64,000 nucleotides of DNA, taken from Mycobacterium colombiense. GTDB lineage: Bacteria > Actinomycetota > Actinomycetes > Mycobacteriales > Mycobacteriaceae. The notes beneath the pieces are model-generated. The model was not told where the DNA came from and searched no databases. It was given only the letters and a program-made list of their open reading frames with translations. Shown here in pieces: positions 44,157 through 52,845 of the stretch (positions within the stretch are counted from its first letter, which is position 1; each line of letters starts with the position of its first letter). A program made the translations under genes and the position numbers. Location of the stretch: NCBI RefSeq assembly GCF_001953985.1, contig NZ_MBEI01000049.1, positions 124,001 through 188,000 on the forward strand. Reading direction: 5' to 3'.

Positions 44157-45164
44157 GTGAGTACTCCGGCGACGGTGGTGGCGGGCGTTGACTTCGGTGA
44201 TCCCGCTTTCGCGGCGACCGTGCGGGACGGTGTCGGCCGCATCGAGCAGCTCATGGAAGCGGAATTTCGCAGCGCCGACGACATCATGACCGAGTCGCTG
44301 ACGCACCTGTTCAAGGCCGGCGGCAAGCGGTTCCGGCCACTGTTCACGGTGCTGTCGGCGCAGATCGGGCCCAACCCGGACAGCGTGGACGTGACCATCG
44401 CCGGCGCCGTCATCGAGCTGGTGCACCTGGCCACTCTGTACCACGACGACGTGATGGACGAGGCCGAGGTTCGTCGCGGCACCCCCACCGCCAACGTGCG
44501 CTGGGGCAACAACGTCGCGATCCTGGCCGGGGACTACCTGTTCGCCACGGCCTCCCGGTTGGTCTCCCGGCTGGGGCCCGAAGCGGTGCGGCTGATCGCC
44601 GAGACGTTCGCCCAGCTGGTGACGGGGCAGATGCGCGAGACGCGGGGGTTCGTCGGGGGATCCGACCCGATCGAGCACTACCTGAAAGTGGTGTACGAGA
44701 AGACCGCATGCCTGATCGCCGCGGCGGGCCGGTTCGGTGCCATGTTCTCGGGCGCCGACCCCGATCAGGTGGAGCGGCTGAGCCGCCTCGGCGGCATTGT
44801 GGGCACCGCGTTCCAGATCTCCGACGACATCATCGACATCGACAGCGACTCCCACGAGTCCGGCAAGCTGCCCGGGACCGACGTCCGCGAAGGCGTGCAC
44901 ACCTTGCCCATGGTCTACGCGCTGCGCGAACCAGGCCCCGAGGCGGCGCGGCTGCGTGAGCTGCTGGTCGGGCCCATCGACGACGACGAGGCGGTGGCCG
45001 AGGCGCTGGCGCTGTTGCGGGCGTCGCCAGGCATGGCCAAGGCCAAGCACTCGCTGCAGGAATACGCGGCGCAGGCCCACCAGGAGCTGGCCTTGTTGCC
45101 CGACGTCCCCGGCCGCCGTGCCTTGCAGACGCTGGTCGACTACACCATCAGCCGGCACGGCTAG
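44157..45164 (+). CDS. grcC1: Polyprenyl diphosphate synthase GrcC1
   Basis: A trans-isoprenyl diphosphate synthase of 335 residues. First Asp-rich motif DDVMD is at residues 97-101, followed by RRG; the second is DDIIDID, and KTACLI lies between them. GGKRFRPL near residue 55 binds diphosphate. It probably supplies the chain that MenA attaches. The GTG at 44157 gives the same length as the M. tuberculosis protein; an in-frame ATG at 44145 would overlap the promoter. Confidence 0.92.
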   Translation: MSTPATVVAGVDFGDPAFAATVRDGVGRIEQLMEAEFRSADDIMTESLTHLFKAGGKRFRPLFTVLSAQIGPNPDSVDVTIAGAVIELVHLATLYHDDVMDEAEVRRGTPTANVRWGNNVAILAGDYLFATASRLVSRLGPEAVRLIAETFAQLVTGQMRETRGFVGGSDPIEHYLKVVYEKTACLIAAAGRFGAMFSGADPDQVERLSRLGGIVGTAFQISDDIIDIDSDSHESGKLPGTDVREGVHTLPMVYALREPGPEAARLRELLVGPIDDDEAVAEALALLRASPGMAKAKHSLQEYAAQAHQELALLPDVPGRRALQTLVDYTISRHG

Positions 45165-45185
45165 CGTCGCCTCCACCAGCCCTGT

Positions 45186-45212
45186 GGAACCAACGGGGCC
45201 GTCTCGCGCGTT
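45186..45212 (+). promoter_or_regulatory. Sigma-E-type promoter upstream of htpX
   Basis: GGAACCA at 45186-45192, a 16-bp spacer and CGTT at 45209-45212 match the mycobacterial sigma-E consensus (GGAACYA, 15-16 bp, CGTT) in full. The expected start site is about 50 bp before the htpX ATG. As I recall, htpX belongs to the SigE regulon of M. tuberculosis, which supports the call. Confidence 0.65.
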
Positions 45213-45268
45213 CAATGAGCTGTAATCGGCAATAACGCGCGCACCCGAGTGTTCCAAGGAGGACACCG

Positions 45269-46132
45269 ATGACCTGGCATCCGCATCACAACACGTTCAA
45301 GACGTTCGCGTTGTTGGTTGGGATGTCCGCGTTGATCGTGTTCGTCGGTTCGCTGTTCGGCAGGACCGCGATGTTCCTCGCCGTGCTGTTCGCCATCGGC
45401 ATGAACGTCTACACGTACTACAACAGCGACAAGCTGGCGCTGCGGGCGATGCGCGCGCAGCCGGTCTCCGAGGTGCAGGCGCCGGCGATGTACCGGATCG
45501 TGCGTGAGCTGGCCACCGCCGCGCACCAGCCGATGCCCCGGCTGTACATCAGCGACACCAACGCACCCAACGCGTTCGCCACCGGGCGCAACCCCCGCAA
45601 CGCGGCGGTCTGCTGCACCACCGGCATTCTGGACATCCTCACCGAGCGCGAGCTGCGCGCCGTGCTGGGGCACGAGCTTTCGCACGTCTACAACCGCGAC
45701 ATCCTGATCTCGTGCATCGCCGGCGCGCTGGCGTCGGTGATCACCGCGCTGGCCAACATGGCCATGTTCGCCGGCATGTTCGGCGGTAACGATCGCGATG
45801 GCGAGAATCCCTTTGCGCTGCTGCTGGTTTCGTTGCTCGGTCCGATCGCCGCGACCGTGGTGCGGTTGGCGGTGTCTCGGTCACGCGAATATCAGGCGGA
45901 CGAATCGGGCGCGGTGCTGACCGGCGATCCGCTGGCGCTGGCGTCGGCCCTGCGCAAGATTTCCGGTGGGGTTCAGGCGGCCCCGCTACCGCCGGAGCCC
46001 CAGCTGGCCAGCCAGGCGCACCTGATGATCGCCAACCCGTTCCGGGCGGGCGAGCGGATCGGGTCGCTGTTTTCGACGCACCCGCCGATGGAGGACCGTA
46101 TCCGCCGGCTGGAGCAAATGGCCGGGCGCTAG
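45269..46132 (+). CDS. htpX: Membrane metalloprotease HtpX
   Basis: M48-family zinc protease for quality control of membrane proteins under envelope stress. The 287-residue protein has two N-terminal transmembrane helices, the zinc site HELSH (His135, Glu136, His139), a hydrophobic pair around residues 150-200, and the third ligand in [11 protein letters not shown]. An AAGGAGG Shine-Dalgarno precedes the ATG. A sigma-E-type promoter lies in the gap before it. Confidence 0.95.
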   Translation: MTWHPHHNTFKTFALLVGMSALIVFVGSLFGRTAMFLAVLFAIGMNVYTYYNSDKLALRAMRAQPVSEVQAPAMYRIVRELATAAHQPMPRLYISDTNAPNAFATGRNPRNAAVCCTTGILDILTERELRAVLGHELSHVYNRDILISCIAGALASVITALANMAMFAGMFGGNDRDGENPFALLLVSLLGPIAATVVRLAVSRSREYQADESGAVLTGDPLALASALRKISGGVQAAPLPPEPQLASQAHLMIANPFRAGERIGSLFSTHPPMEDRIRRLEQMAGR

Positions 46133-46161
46133 CCCGAGTTCGCACGTACCATCGGATTTGG

Positions 46162-46416
46162 ATGGTGATGGCGATGACTGAACCCAACGCGATGGATATC
46201 CACGAAGCCGGGCTGGCGCTGGATCTGCCCGACTTGATCTTCGAAACACGTGCCGGTGCCGGCATGAATCAGGCCCAATTGGCCGAGGCGCTGGGCACCA
46301 CGCACGAAGCCGTCGCCGCGTGGGAGGACGGGACCGAAGTGCCCCGCGTCGACGTGCTGGAACGGCTGGCGCAGGTGTGCGGCAAGCGGTTGCACATCCG
46401 CATCGACGTCGACTGA
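46162..46416 (+). CDS. Small Xre-type HTH protein
   Basis: An 84-residue protein that is essentially one helix-turn-helix domain: RAGAGMNQAQLAEALGTT then AVAAWEDGTEVPRVDVLERL, with a beta-like tail GKRLHIRIDVD. Three in-frame ATGs (46162, 46168, 46174) are possible starts. Antitoxins often look like this, but no toxin gene is next to it. It lies 29 bp after htpX and ends before a 40-bp palindrome. Target unknown. Not in the M. tuberculosis order as I know it. Confidence 0.75.
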   Translation: MVMAMTEPNAMDIHEAGLALDLPDLIFETRAGAGMNQAQLAEALGTTHEAVAAWEDGTEVPRVDVLERLAQVCGKRLHIRIDVD

Positions 46417-46450
46417 CCGTTGCAGGGCGCTCTCTCCGGGTAATGAGTGA

Positions 46451-46490
46451 GCTCCGATTCCGATAGCGCATGCGCTAGCGGAATCGGAGC
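46451..46490. terminator. 40-bp near-perfect palindrome between convergent genes
   Basis: Outer arms GCTCCGATTCCG and CGGAATCGGAGC pair exactly, the inner 14 bases TAGCGCATGCGCTA are themselves a perfect palindrome, and only one A/G position on each side mismatches. It lies between the 3' ends of the HTH gene and the SulP gene, so it can work as a bidirectional terminator, though its near-perfect symmetry is greater than needed. No T-tract follows. Confidence 0.7.
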
Positions 46491-46543
46491 AACCCATATG
46501 GTCCCCGGAGACCGTGCCAGAGCGGGCCCGCGCCCGACTCCAA

Positions 46544-48094
46544 TTACGCTGCGGCCTCGGGCCTTTGCGCGTCGACCAGCGGTTCGTCCGCGCCGCGGTC
46601 ACCCGTCTCGATCAAACCCTGGATGTGAACCGTCCCGCCCGTCGCCTCATGCTGATGCTGCCAGTCGGTAATCGCCTGGTGCGCAGCATGATCGAGGTAA
46701 TGCACCGCAATGGCCACCGTCGCCGTCGCGCCCTGCGGAACCGATGCCAGCATCCGTGTCAGCCTCGGCAGCGCCAGGAAGGTGCATGCCGCGCCGTGGA
46801 TGCTCACCCGCCATTCGTCGTCCACCGGCGTGGCTTCGATCTTGGCCCGGATCACCCGCCAGCCGGTCAGCGTGATGGCCAGCGCGAGCCCGATCATGAC
46901 CCCGTGCAGCAGGTTCAGGAAGATCACGCAGACGGCCGTCACGACGTACACCGCGAGATCACCGTGCTTCATTGCGGTTTCGATGTGGGCCGGCTTGAGC
47001 AGCTGAATCCCGATGACGATGAGCAGACCGGCGAGGGCGGCGGTCGGGATCTCCTCGACCAGCCCGGCGAACGGGATGGTGAACAACAGGATCCAGACAC
47101 CGTGCATGATCGACGAAGCGCGGGATTTGGCCCCCGCGTTGACATTTGTCGAGCTGCGGACGATGACACCGGTGATCGGGAGCCCGCCTACGGTGCCCGA
47201 CACGATATTGGCGGCGCCCTGCCCCACCAGCTCGCGGTTGAAATCGGTGCGTGGCCCGTTGTGCATCCGGTCGACCGACACCGCCGACAGCAGGCTCTCG
47301 ACGCTGGCGATGAGCGCCACCGTGATCACCCCGATCGCGAACGCGCCCCAGTTGCCGTGGGGAAGATCGGGCAATCGCAGCGCGTCCAGCGGTGACCCCT
47401 CGAGGTCGATCCGGCGCACGTGGAATGGGAAGACCACCGAGATCACCGTCACCGCCACGATGGCGACCAGGGGACCGGGAATGCGGCGCACCTTGGCCGG
47501 AACCCAGCGCCACGCCACCAGGATGACGATCACCAGCACCCCGAGGATCACGCCCGGGCGGTGCGCGCCGATGATCTGGCCGGGCAGTCCGATGAGGTTG
47601 TGCCAGGCCGTGCTCTTGGATTTCCCGCCGAGCAGCACGTGCGCCTGCTGCAGGGCGATCGTGATGCCGATGCCGGCCAGCATCGCGTGCACGACGACCG
47701 GTGAAATCGCCAGGGCGGCGCGCGCAACCCGGCTGAGCCCCAGCAGAACCTGTACGACTCCGGCGGCGACGGTGATCAAGCACGTGACGCCCCAACCGAA
47801 GTCGGAGACCAGGCCGGCGACAACCACGGTCAGCCCGGCCGCGGGACCACTGACCTGAAGCGGGGACCCACCCAACGCGCCGACGATGATTCCGCCGACG
47901 ATCGCGGCGATCAGGCCGGCGAGCACCGGGGCGTTGGACGCGATCGCGATCCCCAATGACAGCGGGAGTGCGACCAGGAAGACCACCAGTGATGACGGCA
48001 GGTCGTGCCGGATGACGCCGCGCAGCCGATCGATGCGCGGTTGGGGCCCGTTTTCTGAACGGGTTCGGCCATCCGCCTGTTCAACGTTGTGCAT
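46544..48094 (-). CDS. SulP-family anion transporter with STAS domain
   Basis: A 516-residue transporter of the SLC26/SulP type. The first two thirds has about ten to twelve hydrophobic segments, beginning PSSLVVFLVALPLSLGIAIA and including GLISDFGW-type and GVDRMHNG-type conserved loops. The C-terminal third (about residues 415-500) is a STAS domain (VSIHGAACTFLALPRLTRML). The anion (sulfate, bicarbonate or other) cannot be told from sequence. It sits between htpX and gpdA1, where M. tuberculosis has no such gene. The upstream leader holds a nested hairpin. Confidence 0.88.
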   Translation of the reverse strand: MHNVEQADGRTRSENGPQPRIDRLRGVIRHDLPSSLVVFLVALPLSLGIAIASNAPVLAGLIAAIVGGIIVGALGGSPLQVSGPAAGLTVVVAGLVSDFGWGVTCLITVAAGVVQVLLGLSRVARAALAISPVVVHAMLAGIGITIALQQAHVLLGGKSKSTAWHNLIGLPGQIIGAHRPGVILGVLVIVILVAWRWVPAKVRRIPGPLVAIVAVTVISVVFPFHVRRIDLEGSPLDALRLPDLPHGNWGAFAIGVITVALIASVESLLSAVSVDRMHNGPRTDFNRELVGQGAANIVSGTVGGLPITGVIVRSSTNVNAGAKSRASSIMHGVWILLFTIPFAGLVEEIPTAALAGLLIVIGIQLLKPAHIETAMKHGDLAVYVVTAVCVIFLNLLHGVMIGLALAITLTGWRVIRAKIEATPVDDEWRVSIHGAACTFLALPRLTRMLASVPQGATATVAIAVHYLDHAAHQAITDWQHQHEATGGTVHIQGLIETGDRGADEPLVDAQRPEAAA

Positions 48095-48183
48095 CGGTCG
48101 CGTCCCTCGTTAGGTGTTAGCGGGGGATGTGCGATATTCGCCCCATATTCGGCCTAGTTACCTCTTCGTAACGTGTTGGCGTA

Positions 48184-48240
48184 CAGGCGATTACACCGGG
48201 CTGACCTGCAACGTCGCGCCCGGAAACTCCTGATCGCCTG
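48184..48240. repeat. Nested inverted repeats in the sulP upstream region
   Basis: Outer arms CAGGCGAT (48184-48191) and ATCGCCTG (48233-48240) enclose inner arms CCGGGC (48196-48201) and GCCCGG (48218-48223) around a 16-base loop. The region lies between the gpdA1 stop and the SulP start on the same strand, so it would be in a SulP leader transcript. It could be an RNA switch, a regulator site or a terminator of gpdA1; I do not recognise a known riboswitch class. The remaining part of the 242-bp gap shows nothing else I can call. Confidence 0.4.
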
Positions 48241-48336
48241 CAACGACGGTAATTTGCTGGCAAAGGCCGGTCAAGCCGACGGGCCCTGCCCATAGAGAAC
48301 GCAAAGATTTGAATTACCTGGCGTTAACCAACCAGT

Positions 48337-49362
48337 TCAGAAGCCCGAGCCGTGCACCTCATGGCCTGGAACCTCGGCGATCAGGCCCCGATAGGCCTGC
48401 TCGACGGACGAGCCGTGGTTGATCACGGCGTCGACCTCACGGGCGATCGGCATGGTGAGGCCGAATTCGTTGGCAAACTCCATGATCACGCTGGCGGCCT
48501 TGACGCCCTCGGCGACCTGGTTCATCGAGGCGATGATCTCGTCGATTGGCTTGCCCGCCCCCAGTTGTTCACCGACGTGCCGGTTGCGGCTGCGCTGGCT
48601 GGTACAGGTGACGATGAGGTCGCCCAGCCCGGCCAGGCCCGGGAAGGTGTCCGGATGGCCGCCCAGGGCGACGCCCAGCTTGGTCATCTCGCGCAGCGCG
48701 CGGGCGATCACCAGCGCGCGGGTGTTCTCGCCGATGCCCAGCGAGTAGCCCATCCCGACCGAGATGGCGTAGACGTTCTTCAGCGCCCCGGCCATCTCCA
48801 CCCCGATGACGTCGTCGGTGGTGTACACGCGGAAGCGCCGGGTGCGGAACAGGCCCGACAGTCGGGTCGCCAGATGCTGGTCGGGCATCGCCAGCACCGC
48901 CGCCGCGGCGTAGCCCTCGCCGACCTCGCGCGCAATGTTCGGTCCGGCCAGGATGCCCGCCGGGTGTCCGGGCAGCGTCTCCTCGATGATCTGCGACATC
49001 CGCATGTTGGTGCCCTGCTCGAGCCCCTTGACCAGCGACACCACCGGCACCCACGGCCGCAGCTCCTTGGCCAGCTCGCTCAGCACACCCCGAAAGCCGT
49101 GCGAGGGAACGCCCATCACGACGACGTCGGCGGAGTTCGCCGCCTCGGCGAAGTCGGTGGTGGCGCGCAGGGTGTCGCTCAGCACGACGTCGTTGCCGAG
49201 GTACCGGCTGTTGCGATGGTTCTCGTTGATGTCGCTGGCGGTCGCCTCGGAGCGCACCCACTGCAGCGTCGGGCCGCGACGCGCGCAGATTGATGCCACG
49301 GTGGTGCCCCAGGAACCGCCACCGAGGACAACGACTTTGGGTTCGCGCTTCTCAGATGCCAT
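48337..49362 (-). CDS. gpdA1: NAD(P)-dependent glycerol-3-phosphate dehydrogenase GpdA1
   Basis: Makes sn-glycerol 3-phosphate from dihydroxyacetone phosphate for phospholipid synthesis. The 341-residue protein has the N-terminal VVLGGGSWGTTVASI dinucleotide motif, the conserved LVKGLEQGTNMRMS segment, AGPNIAREV, and the catalytic Lys region EMAGALKNVYAI. Full length and motifs leave little doubt. Rv0564c position. Confidence 0.96.
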   Translation of the reverse strand: MASEKREPKVVVLGGGSWGTTVASICARRGPTLQWVRSEATASDINENHRNSRYLGNDVVLSDTLRATTDFAEAANSADVVVMGVPSHGFRGVLSELAKELRPWVPVVSLVKGLEQGTNMRMSQIIEETLPGHPAGILAGPNIAREVGEGYAAAAVLAMPDQHLATRLSGLFRTRRFRVYTTDDVIGVEMAGALKNVYAISVGMGYSLGIGENTRALVIARALREMTKLGVALGGHPDTFPGLAGLGDLIVTCTSQRSRNRHVGEQLGAGKPIDEIIASMNQVAEGVKAASVIMEFANEFGLTMPIAREVDAVINHGSSVEQAYRGLIAEVPGHEVHGSGF

Positions 49363-49423
49363 GGCGATCAGCGTATTGCGGACACCTGCGATTTAGTAGC
49401 AGTTCACAAACACTCAGACCGGG

Positions 49424-50929
49424 CTAGCCGGCCAGCGGTGCGCGGTCGTCGACGCGGCCGAACACCATCGCCTCCTCGATCCGGTCGAACCGGTAGTCGA
49501 GGGCGTCGGCCAGATAGTTCTGCCGCACGTTCCACGGCCGCTTGGTGCCCGACTTCGGCAGCAAGTGCACCGAGCGCAACACGTAGCCGGCGTTGATGTC
49601 CCACGACGGCTTCTCGGTCATCGGCTCGTTGCCGCGATGCGGGGCGGCGTGGGTGTAGCCGTGAGAGGCCATGTGTTCCATCAGCTTTGCCGTGGCGCGG
49701 GCGGTGATGTCGGCGCGCAGCGTCCACGACGCGTTGGTGTAGCCCACACACCAGAACAGGTTCGGCACGTCTTCGAGCATGTGTGCTTTGTAGACGAACC
49801 GGTCGCTGGTCTTGATCTCGGTGCCGTCCAGGCTGATCGCGGCACCGCCCAGCGCCTGCAGTTGCAGCCCGGTGGCGGTGACGATGATGTCGGCGTCGAG
49901 GTGCCCGCCGGATTTCAGTGCGATGCCGGTCGCGTCGAAATGGTCGATGTGGTCGGTGACCACCTCGGCGCCGCCCGCGGTGATGGCGTTGTACAGGTCC
50001 GCGTCGGGGATCAGGCACATCCGCTGGTCCCATGGGTTGTAGCGCGGCTTGAAGTGGGTGTCGACGTCGTAGCCGGCGGGCAGGCTGCTGATCGCCTTGC
50101 GCCGCAGCAGCCATCGCACCAGCCCGGGCGCCTTGCGGGACAAGGCGAAGAACACCGCCTCGGTCAGGGCGCTGTACATGCGGATGACGAGATGAGCAGG
50201 CTTGCGGGGCAACAGCTTTCGAGAGATCGCGGCGACGGCGCCGTACTTGGACGCCGAAATGAGATAGGTCGGCGAGCGTTGCAGCATGGTGACTTTCGCG
50301 GCGCGGTCCGACAACGACGGCAGCAGCGTGACCGCGGTCGCCCCGCTGCCGATCACCACGACCCTCTTGCCGGCGTAGTCGAGGCCCTCGGGCCAGTGCT
50401 GCGGGTGCACCATGGTGCCCTCGAATTGCTCGATGCCGGGGAAGTCGGGGGTGTAGCCCTCGTCGTAGTTGTAGTAGCCGCTGCCGAAGAACAGGAAGCG
50501 CGCGCGGTACAGCTTGCGGGCGCCGTCCTGCTCGACGGTGACCGTCCAGGTGTCGGTGGCGGAGTCCCAGTCGGCCGAGCGCACGTAGCTGTTGAACCGG
50601 ATGTGCCGGTCGATGCCGTACTTGCGCGCGGTGGCGGCCAGGTACTCGCGGATGTGCACGCCGTCGGCGACGCCCTCTCGGCGGGTCCACGGTTCGAACG
50701 GGAACGACAGCGTGAAGATGCTGCTGTCGGAGCGCACCCCGGGGTAGCGGAACAGGTCCCACGTCCCGCCGATCTGCGCGCGCCGCTCCAGGACGGTGTA
50801 CGTCATGTGCGGATTGCGCTCGGTGATCCGGTAGGCCGCGTCGATGCCGGAGATGCCGGCACCGACGATGATCACGTCGGAGTATCCGGCCTCGGCGTTA
50901 TCGGCGGCTTCCTGGGGAGTCACGGTCAT
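49424..50929 (-). CDS. Baeyer-Villiger flavin monooxygenase (Rv0565c, EthA/MymA group)
   Basis: Class B flavin monooxygenase of 501 residues. FAD motif GAGISGIDAAY is near residue 22, the BVMO fingerprint FEGTMVHPQHWP is complete, and the NADPH motif GSGATAVTLLP follows. Related enzymes in mycobacteria (EthA, MymA) oxidise ketones or thioamides; the physiological substrate here is unknown. Orientation and place match Rv0565c. The upstream 100 bp, shared with the YajQ gene direction, shows no regulator site that I can name. Confidence 0.9.
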   Translation of the reverse strand: MTVTPQEAADNAEAGYSDVIIVGAGISGIDAAYRITERNPHMTYTVLERRAQIGGTWDLFRYPGVRSDSSIFTLSFPFEPWTRREGVADGVHIREYLAATARKYGIDRHIRFNSYVRSADWDSATDTWTVTVEQDGARKLYRARFLFFGSGYYNYDEGYTPDFPGIEQFEGTMVHPQHWPEGLDYAGKRVVVIGSGATAVTLLPSLSDRAAKVTMLQRSPTYLISASKYGAVAAISRKLLPRKPAHLVIRMYSALTEAVFFALSRKAPGLVRWLLRRKAISSLPAGYDVDTHFKPRYNPWDQRMCLIPDADLYNAITAGGAEVVTDHIDHFDATGIALKSGGHLDADIIVTATGLQLQALGGAAISLDGTEIKTSDRFVYKAHMLEDVPNLFWCVGYTNASWTLRADITARATAKLMEHMASHGYTHAAPHRGNEPMTEKPSWDINAGYVLRSVHLLPKSGTKRPWNVRQNYLADALDYRFDRIEEAMVFGRVDDRAPLAG

Positions 50930-51033
50930 CGTGAACCTCGCTCAAGTTGTGGGACTCGTCACTAGCCTAAAGACCCACCGGTTGGTCGGGCTAATAACGC
51001 GCGAATCAGCGTCACGACGTGCCAACTGCGCCG

Positions 51034-51525
51034 TCAGCGGTAGTTGACGAACTGCAGCGCGACGTCCAGGTCGGCCTGCTTGAGCAGGGCTTGGACGGCC
51101 TGCAGATCGTCACGCTTTTTGCTGGTGACCCGGATTTCCTCGCCCTGGATCTGGGTCTTGACGGACTTGGGGCCGTCGTCGCGGATCAGCTTGGTGATCT
51201 TCTTGGCATTCTCGCTGCTGATGCCCTGCTTGAGGGTGCCGTTGATCTTGTAGGTCTTGCCGGAGGCGTGCGGTTCGCCGGCGTCGAAGGCCTTCATCGA
51301 GATGTCACGCCGGATCAGCTTCTCCTTGAAGACGTCGACGGCCGCCTTGACGCGTTCCTCGGTGGACGACGTCAGCTCGATAGCCTCGTCGCCCTTCCAG
51401 GCGATTGTGGTGTCGGTGCCGCGGAAGTCGAAACGGGTGGCCAACTCCTTGGCGGCCTGGTTGAGCGCGTTGTCGACCTCCTGGCGATCCACTTTGCTGA
51501 CGATGTCGAACGATGAGTCCGCCAT
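51034..51525 (-). CDS. YajQ-family nucleotide-binding protein
   Basis: A 163-residue protein with the two-domain ferredoxin-like YajQ fold: [20 protein letters not shown] at the N-terminus, [19 protein letters not shown], then [18 protein letters not shown] and the C-terminal [20 protein letters not shown]. Family members bind nucleotides, and some bind cyclic di-GMP. Rv0566c position. The ATG is next to the tRNA-Tyr gene on the other strand. Confidence 0.92.
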   Translation of the reverse strand: MADSSFDIVSKVDRQEVDNALNQAAKELATRFDFRGTDTTIAWKGDEAIELTSSTEERVKAAVDVFKEKLIRRDISMKAFDAGEPHASGKTYKINGTLKQGISSENAKKITKLIRDDGPKSVKTQIQGEEIRVTSKKRDDLQAVQALLKQADLDVALQFVNYR

Positions 51526-51594
51526 GCATTTCGTCCCTTCACTCGGTGATAGGCGTTTGTGCTTTGTCTACTCGCTCGTTGTAACCTGTCTGGC

Positions 51595-51678
51595 GGCAGG
51601 TTGCCCGAGCGGCCAATGGGAGCGGACTGTAAATCCGTCGCGAAAGCTTCACAGGTTCGAATCCTGTACCTGCCACCA
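51595..51678 (+). tRNA. tRNA-Tyr (GTA anticodon)
   Basis: A class II tRNA. The acceptor stem GGCAGGT (51595-51601) pairs with ACCTGCC (51668-51674), followed by discriminator A and an encoded CCA (51676-51678). The anticodon loop CTGTAAA carries GTA at 51629-51631, for Tyr. A long variable arm (CGCGAAAGC region) separates it from the T arm with GTTCGAATC, as expected for bacterial tRNA-Tyr. Confidence 0.95.
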
Positions 51679-51786
51679 AGGGGGCTACACAGTAGCTGCG
51701 GCGGCCCCGTCGAAAGCATCGGCCACCGCGTCCAGGTCGTCGGGGAAACGGGCGCGAACCTTGGACAATCCCAAGGCCGTTTCGAC

Positions 51787-52047
51787 TCAGCCGGCCGCCG
51801 CGAAGGTACTGCCCGCGCTGTCGGACAAGCTACGGTCAGCATCGGCGCGCGGTCCGCGAGGCCGCCTGGCGGTCGTGGGAACGATGGCCGAAGCTTCTGG
51901 TGCTGTGTCCACCGGCCCCGCCAGGGAGCGCGGGAAGCGGGTGAGTGTCGTCTCTACTAGAGGGCGACAGTAGTAACACACGACATCGGGACCGAGCGTG
52001 GGATAGCCGCACGCGGCGCAGAGATTGACCTCGTTGGCGATCGTCAC
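51787..52047 (-). CDS. Small zinc-ribbon protein downstream of gvpO
   Basis: An 86-residue protein starting at GTG, whose codon overlaps the gvpO stop in a GTGA. The N-terminus carries a CxxC-x11-CxxC ribbon (CAACGYPTLGPDVVCYYC), a likely zinc site; the rest is Pro/Arg/Ala/Ser-rich and probably disordered. After the TGA the same frame is open for 33 more codons (to TAG at 51685) with coding-like composition, so the gene may have been cut short. The function is unknown; translational coupling ties it to gvpO. Confidence 0.7.
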   Translation of the reverse strand: MTIANEVNLCAACGYPTLGPDVVCYYCRPLVETTLTRFPRSLAGPVDTAPEASAIVPTTARRPRGPRADADRSLSDSAGSTFAAAG

Positions 52048-52370
52048 TTCGGCCCGTCACCATTCGCGTCGCCGTTTAGGGTCTGCTCTGTCTCCGCTTC
52101 AGGTGACAGGGCTTCGCCGCGCATATAGCGACGAGTTCGCCCGAACCACAACAGTGTTCCGTCGAGATCCAGCTCGATTTCATATAGTGCGAGCATGTCC
52201 GCCGACGACGGAATCCGTCGTTCTTCGACAATTTCCGCTTCGACGATCCAGCCACCCTCGTCGTCGGGCTCTACCGCAGTGATCCGTTCCGGGTGGCGGC
52301 CAGTCATCTCGGTGATGTACCTGGGGGCTAGTCGGGCCGCTTCGCGCGCCACTATTGATGAGTTTGACAT
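52044..52370 (-). CDS. gvpO: Gas vesicle protein GvpO-like, orphan
   Basis: A 108-residue protein matching the GvpO family: VAREAARLAPRYITEMTGRH, then GGWIVEAEIVEERRIPSSAD and MLALYEIELDLDGTLLWFGR followed by TRRYMRG. No GvpA shell protein or other gas-vesicle genes are in the window, so a role in buoyancy is unlikely from this locus alone. ATG 52370 is preferred; a GTG three codons earlier is also in frame. A sigma-F-type promoter ends about 28 bp before the start. Confidence 0.85.
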   Translation of the reverse strand: MSNSSIVAREAARLAPRYITEMTGRHPERITAVEPDDEGGWIVEAEIVEERRIPSSADMLALYEIELDLDGTLLWFGRTRRYMRGEALSPEAETEQTLNGDANGDGPK

Positions 52371-52404
52371 CGTCCTCACCTGCTCGAGACTTCGTCAAGT
52401 GCTA

Positions 52405-52430
52405 GTACCCCCGAGCACTGTTGGACAAAC
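52405..52430 (-). promoter_or_regulatory. Sigma-F-type promoter of gvpO
   Basis: On the minus strand GTTT (52430-52427), a 16-bp spacer and GGGTAC (52410-52405) match the mycobacterial sigma-F consensus GTTT-N15-17-GGGTA. The start site would be about 28 bp upstream of the gvpO ATG. The -35 lies inside TTGACGTTTGTC (52435-52424), a 12-mer that occurs again, inverted, near the second sigma-F-type promoter of this module. Confidence 0.65.
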
Positions 52431-52515
52431 GTCAAATCTTAGACAAATCTTAACCAAGTGACGTTCGGCAGCAGCTTCGGGCGCTCGTCGGGCGGTGAGC
52501 GATCCGCCAAGCCGG

Positions 52516-52806
52516 CTACCGGCGAAGTAACCCGCTACGGCGATAACGGCGCACCCGCACGGCTTCCCAGATCGCGATGAGGACGACGGCAACACCCACG
52601 CCGATCAATAACGGAATCCAGGCGATTCCACCATTGGCATTGTGGTATCCGAACTGACTGGCCACCCAGGAGCCGATCAACCCGCCCAAGGCCCCTAGTG
52701 CAACCGTCATAATGATGCCGATGTCTTGCTTACCAGGCATGACGAGACGCGCCACTAAACCGATGAACGCGCCCACGACGATGGCGATAACTATCGACCC
52801 GATCAT
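52516..52806 (-). CDS. GlsB/YeaQ/YmgE-family small membrane protein
   Basis: A 96-residue protein with three transmembrane helices (about 1-20, 28-50, 60-85) and a basic C-terminus RVRRYRRSGLLRR. The GLVARLVMPGKQDIGIIMTV and GALGGLIGSWV segments are typical of the transglycosylase-associated (GlsB/YeaQ) family, which is stress-linked but of unknown mechanism. AGGAG is five bases before the ATG. It follows the SYLF gene by 39 bp on the same strand. Confidence 0.88.
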   Translation of the reverse strand: MIGSIVIAIVVGAFIGLVARLVMPGKQDIGIIMTVALGALGGLIGSWVASQFGYHNANGGIAWIPLLIGVGVAVVLIAIWEAVRVRRYRRSGLLRR

Positions 52807-52845
52807 TGCAACTCCTGTCCTAAATGCGCTGTCGCGCCTTCCATT

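Noticed and set aside
51595-51678. tRNA-Tyr as an attachment site for the neighbouring stress module
   Set aside because: No second copy of the tRNA 3' end and no integrase gene are visible near the module.
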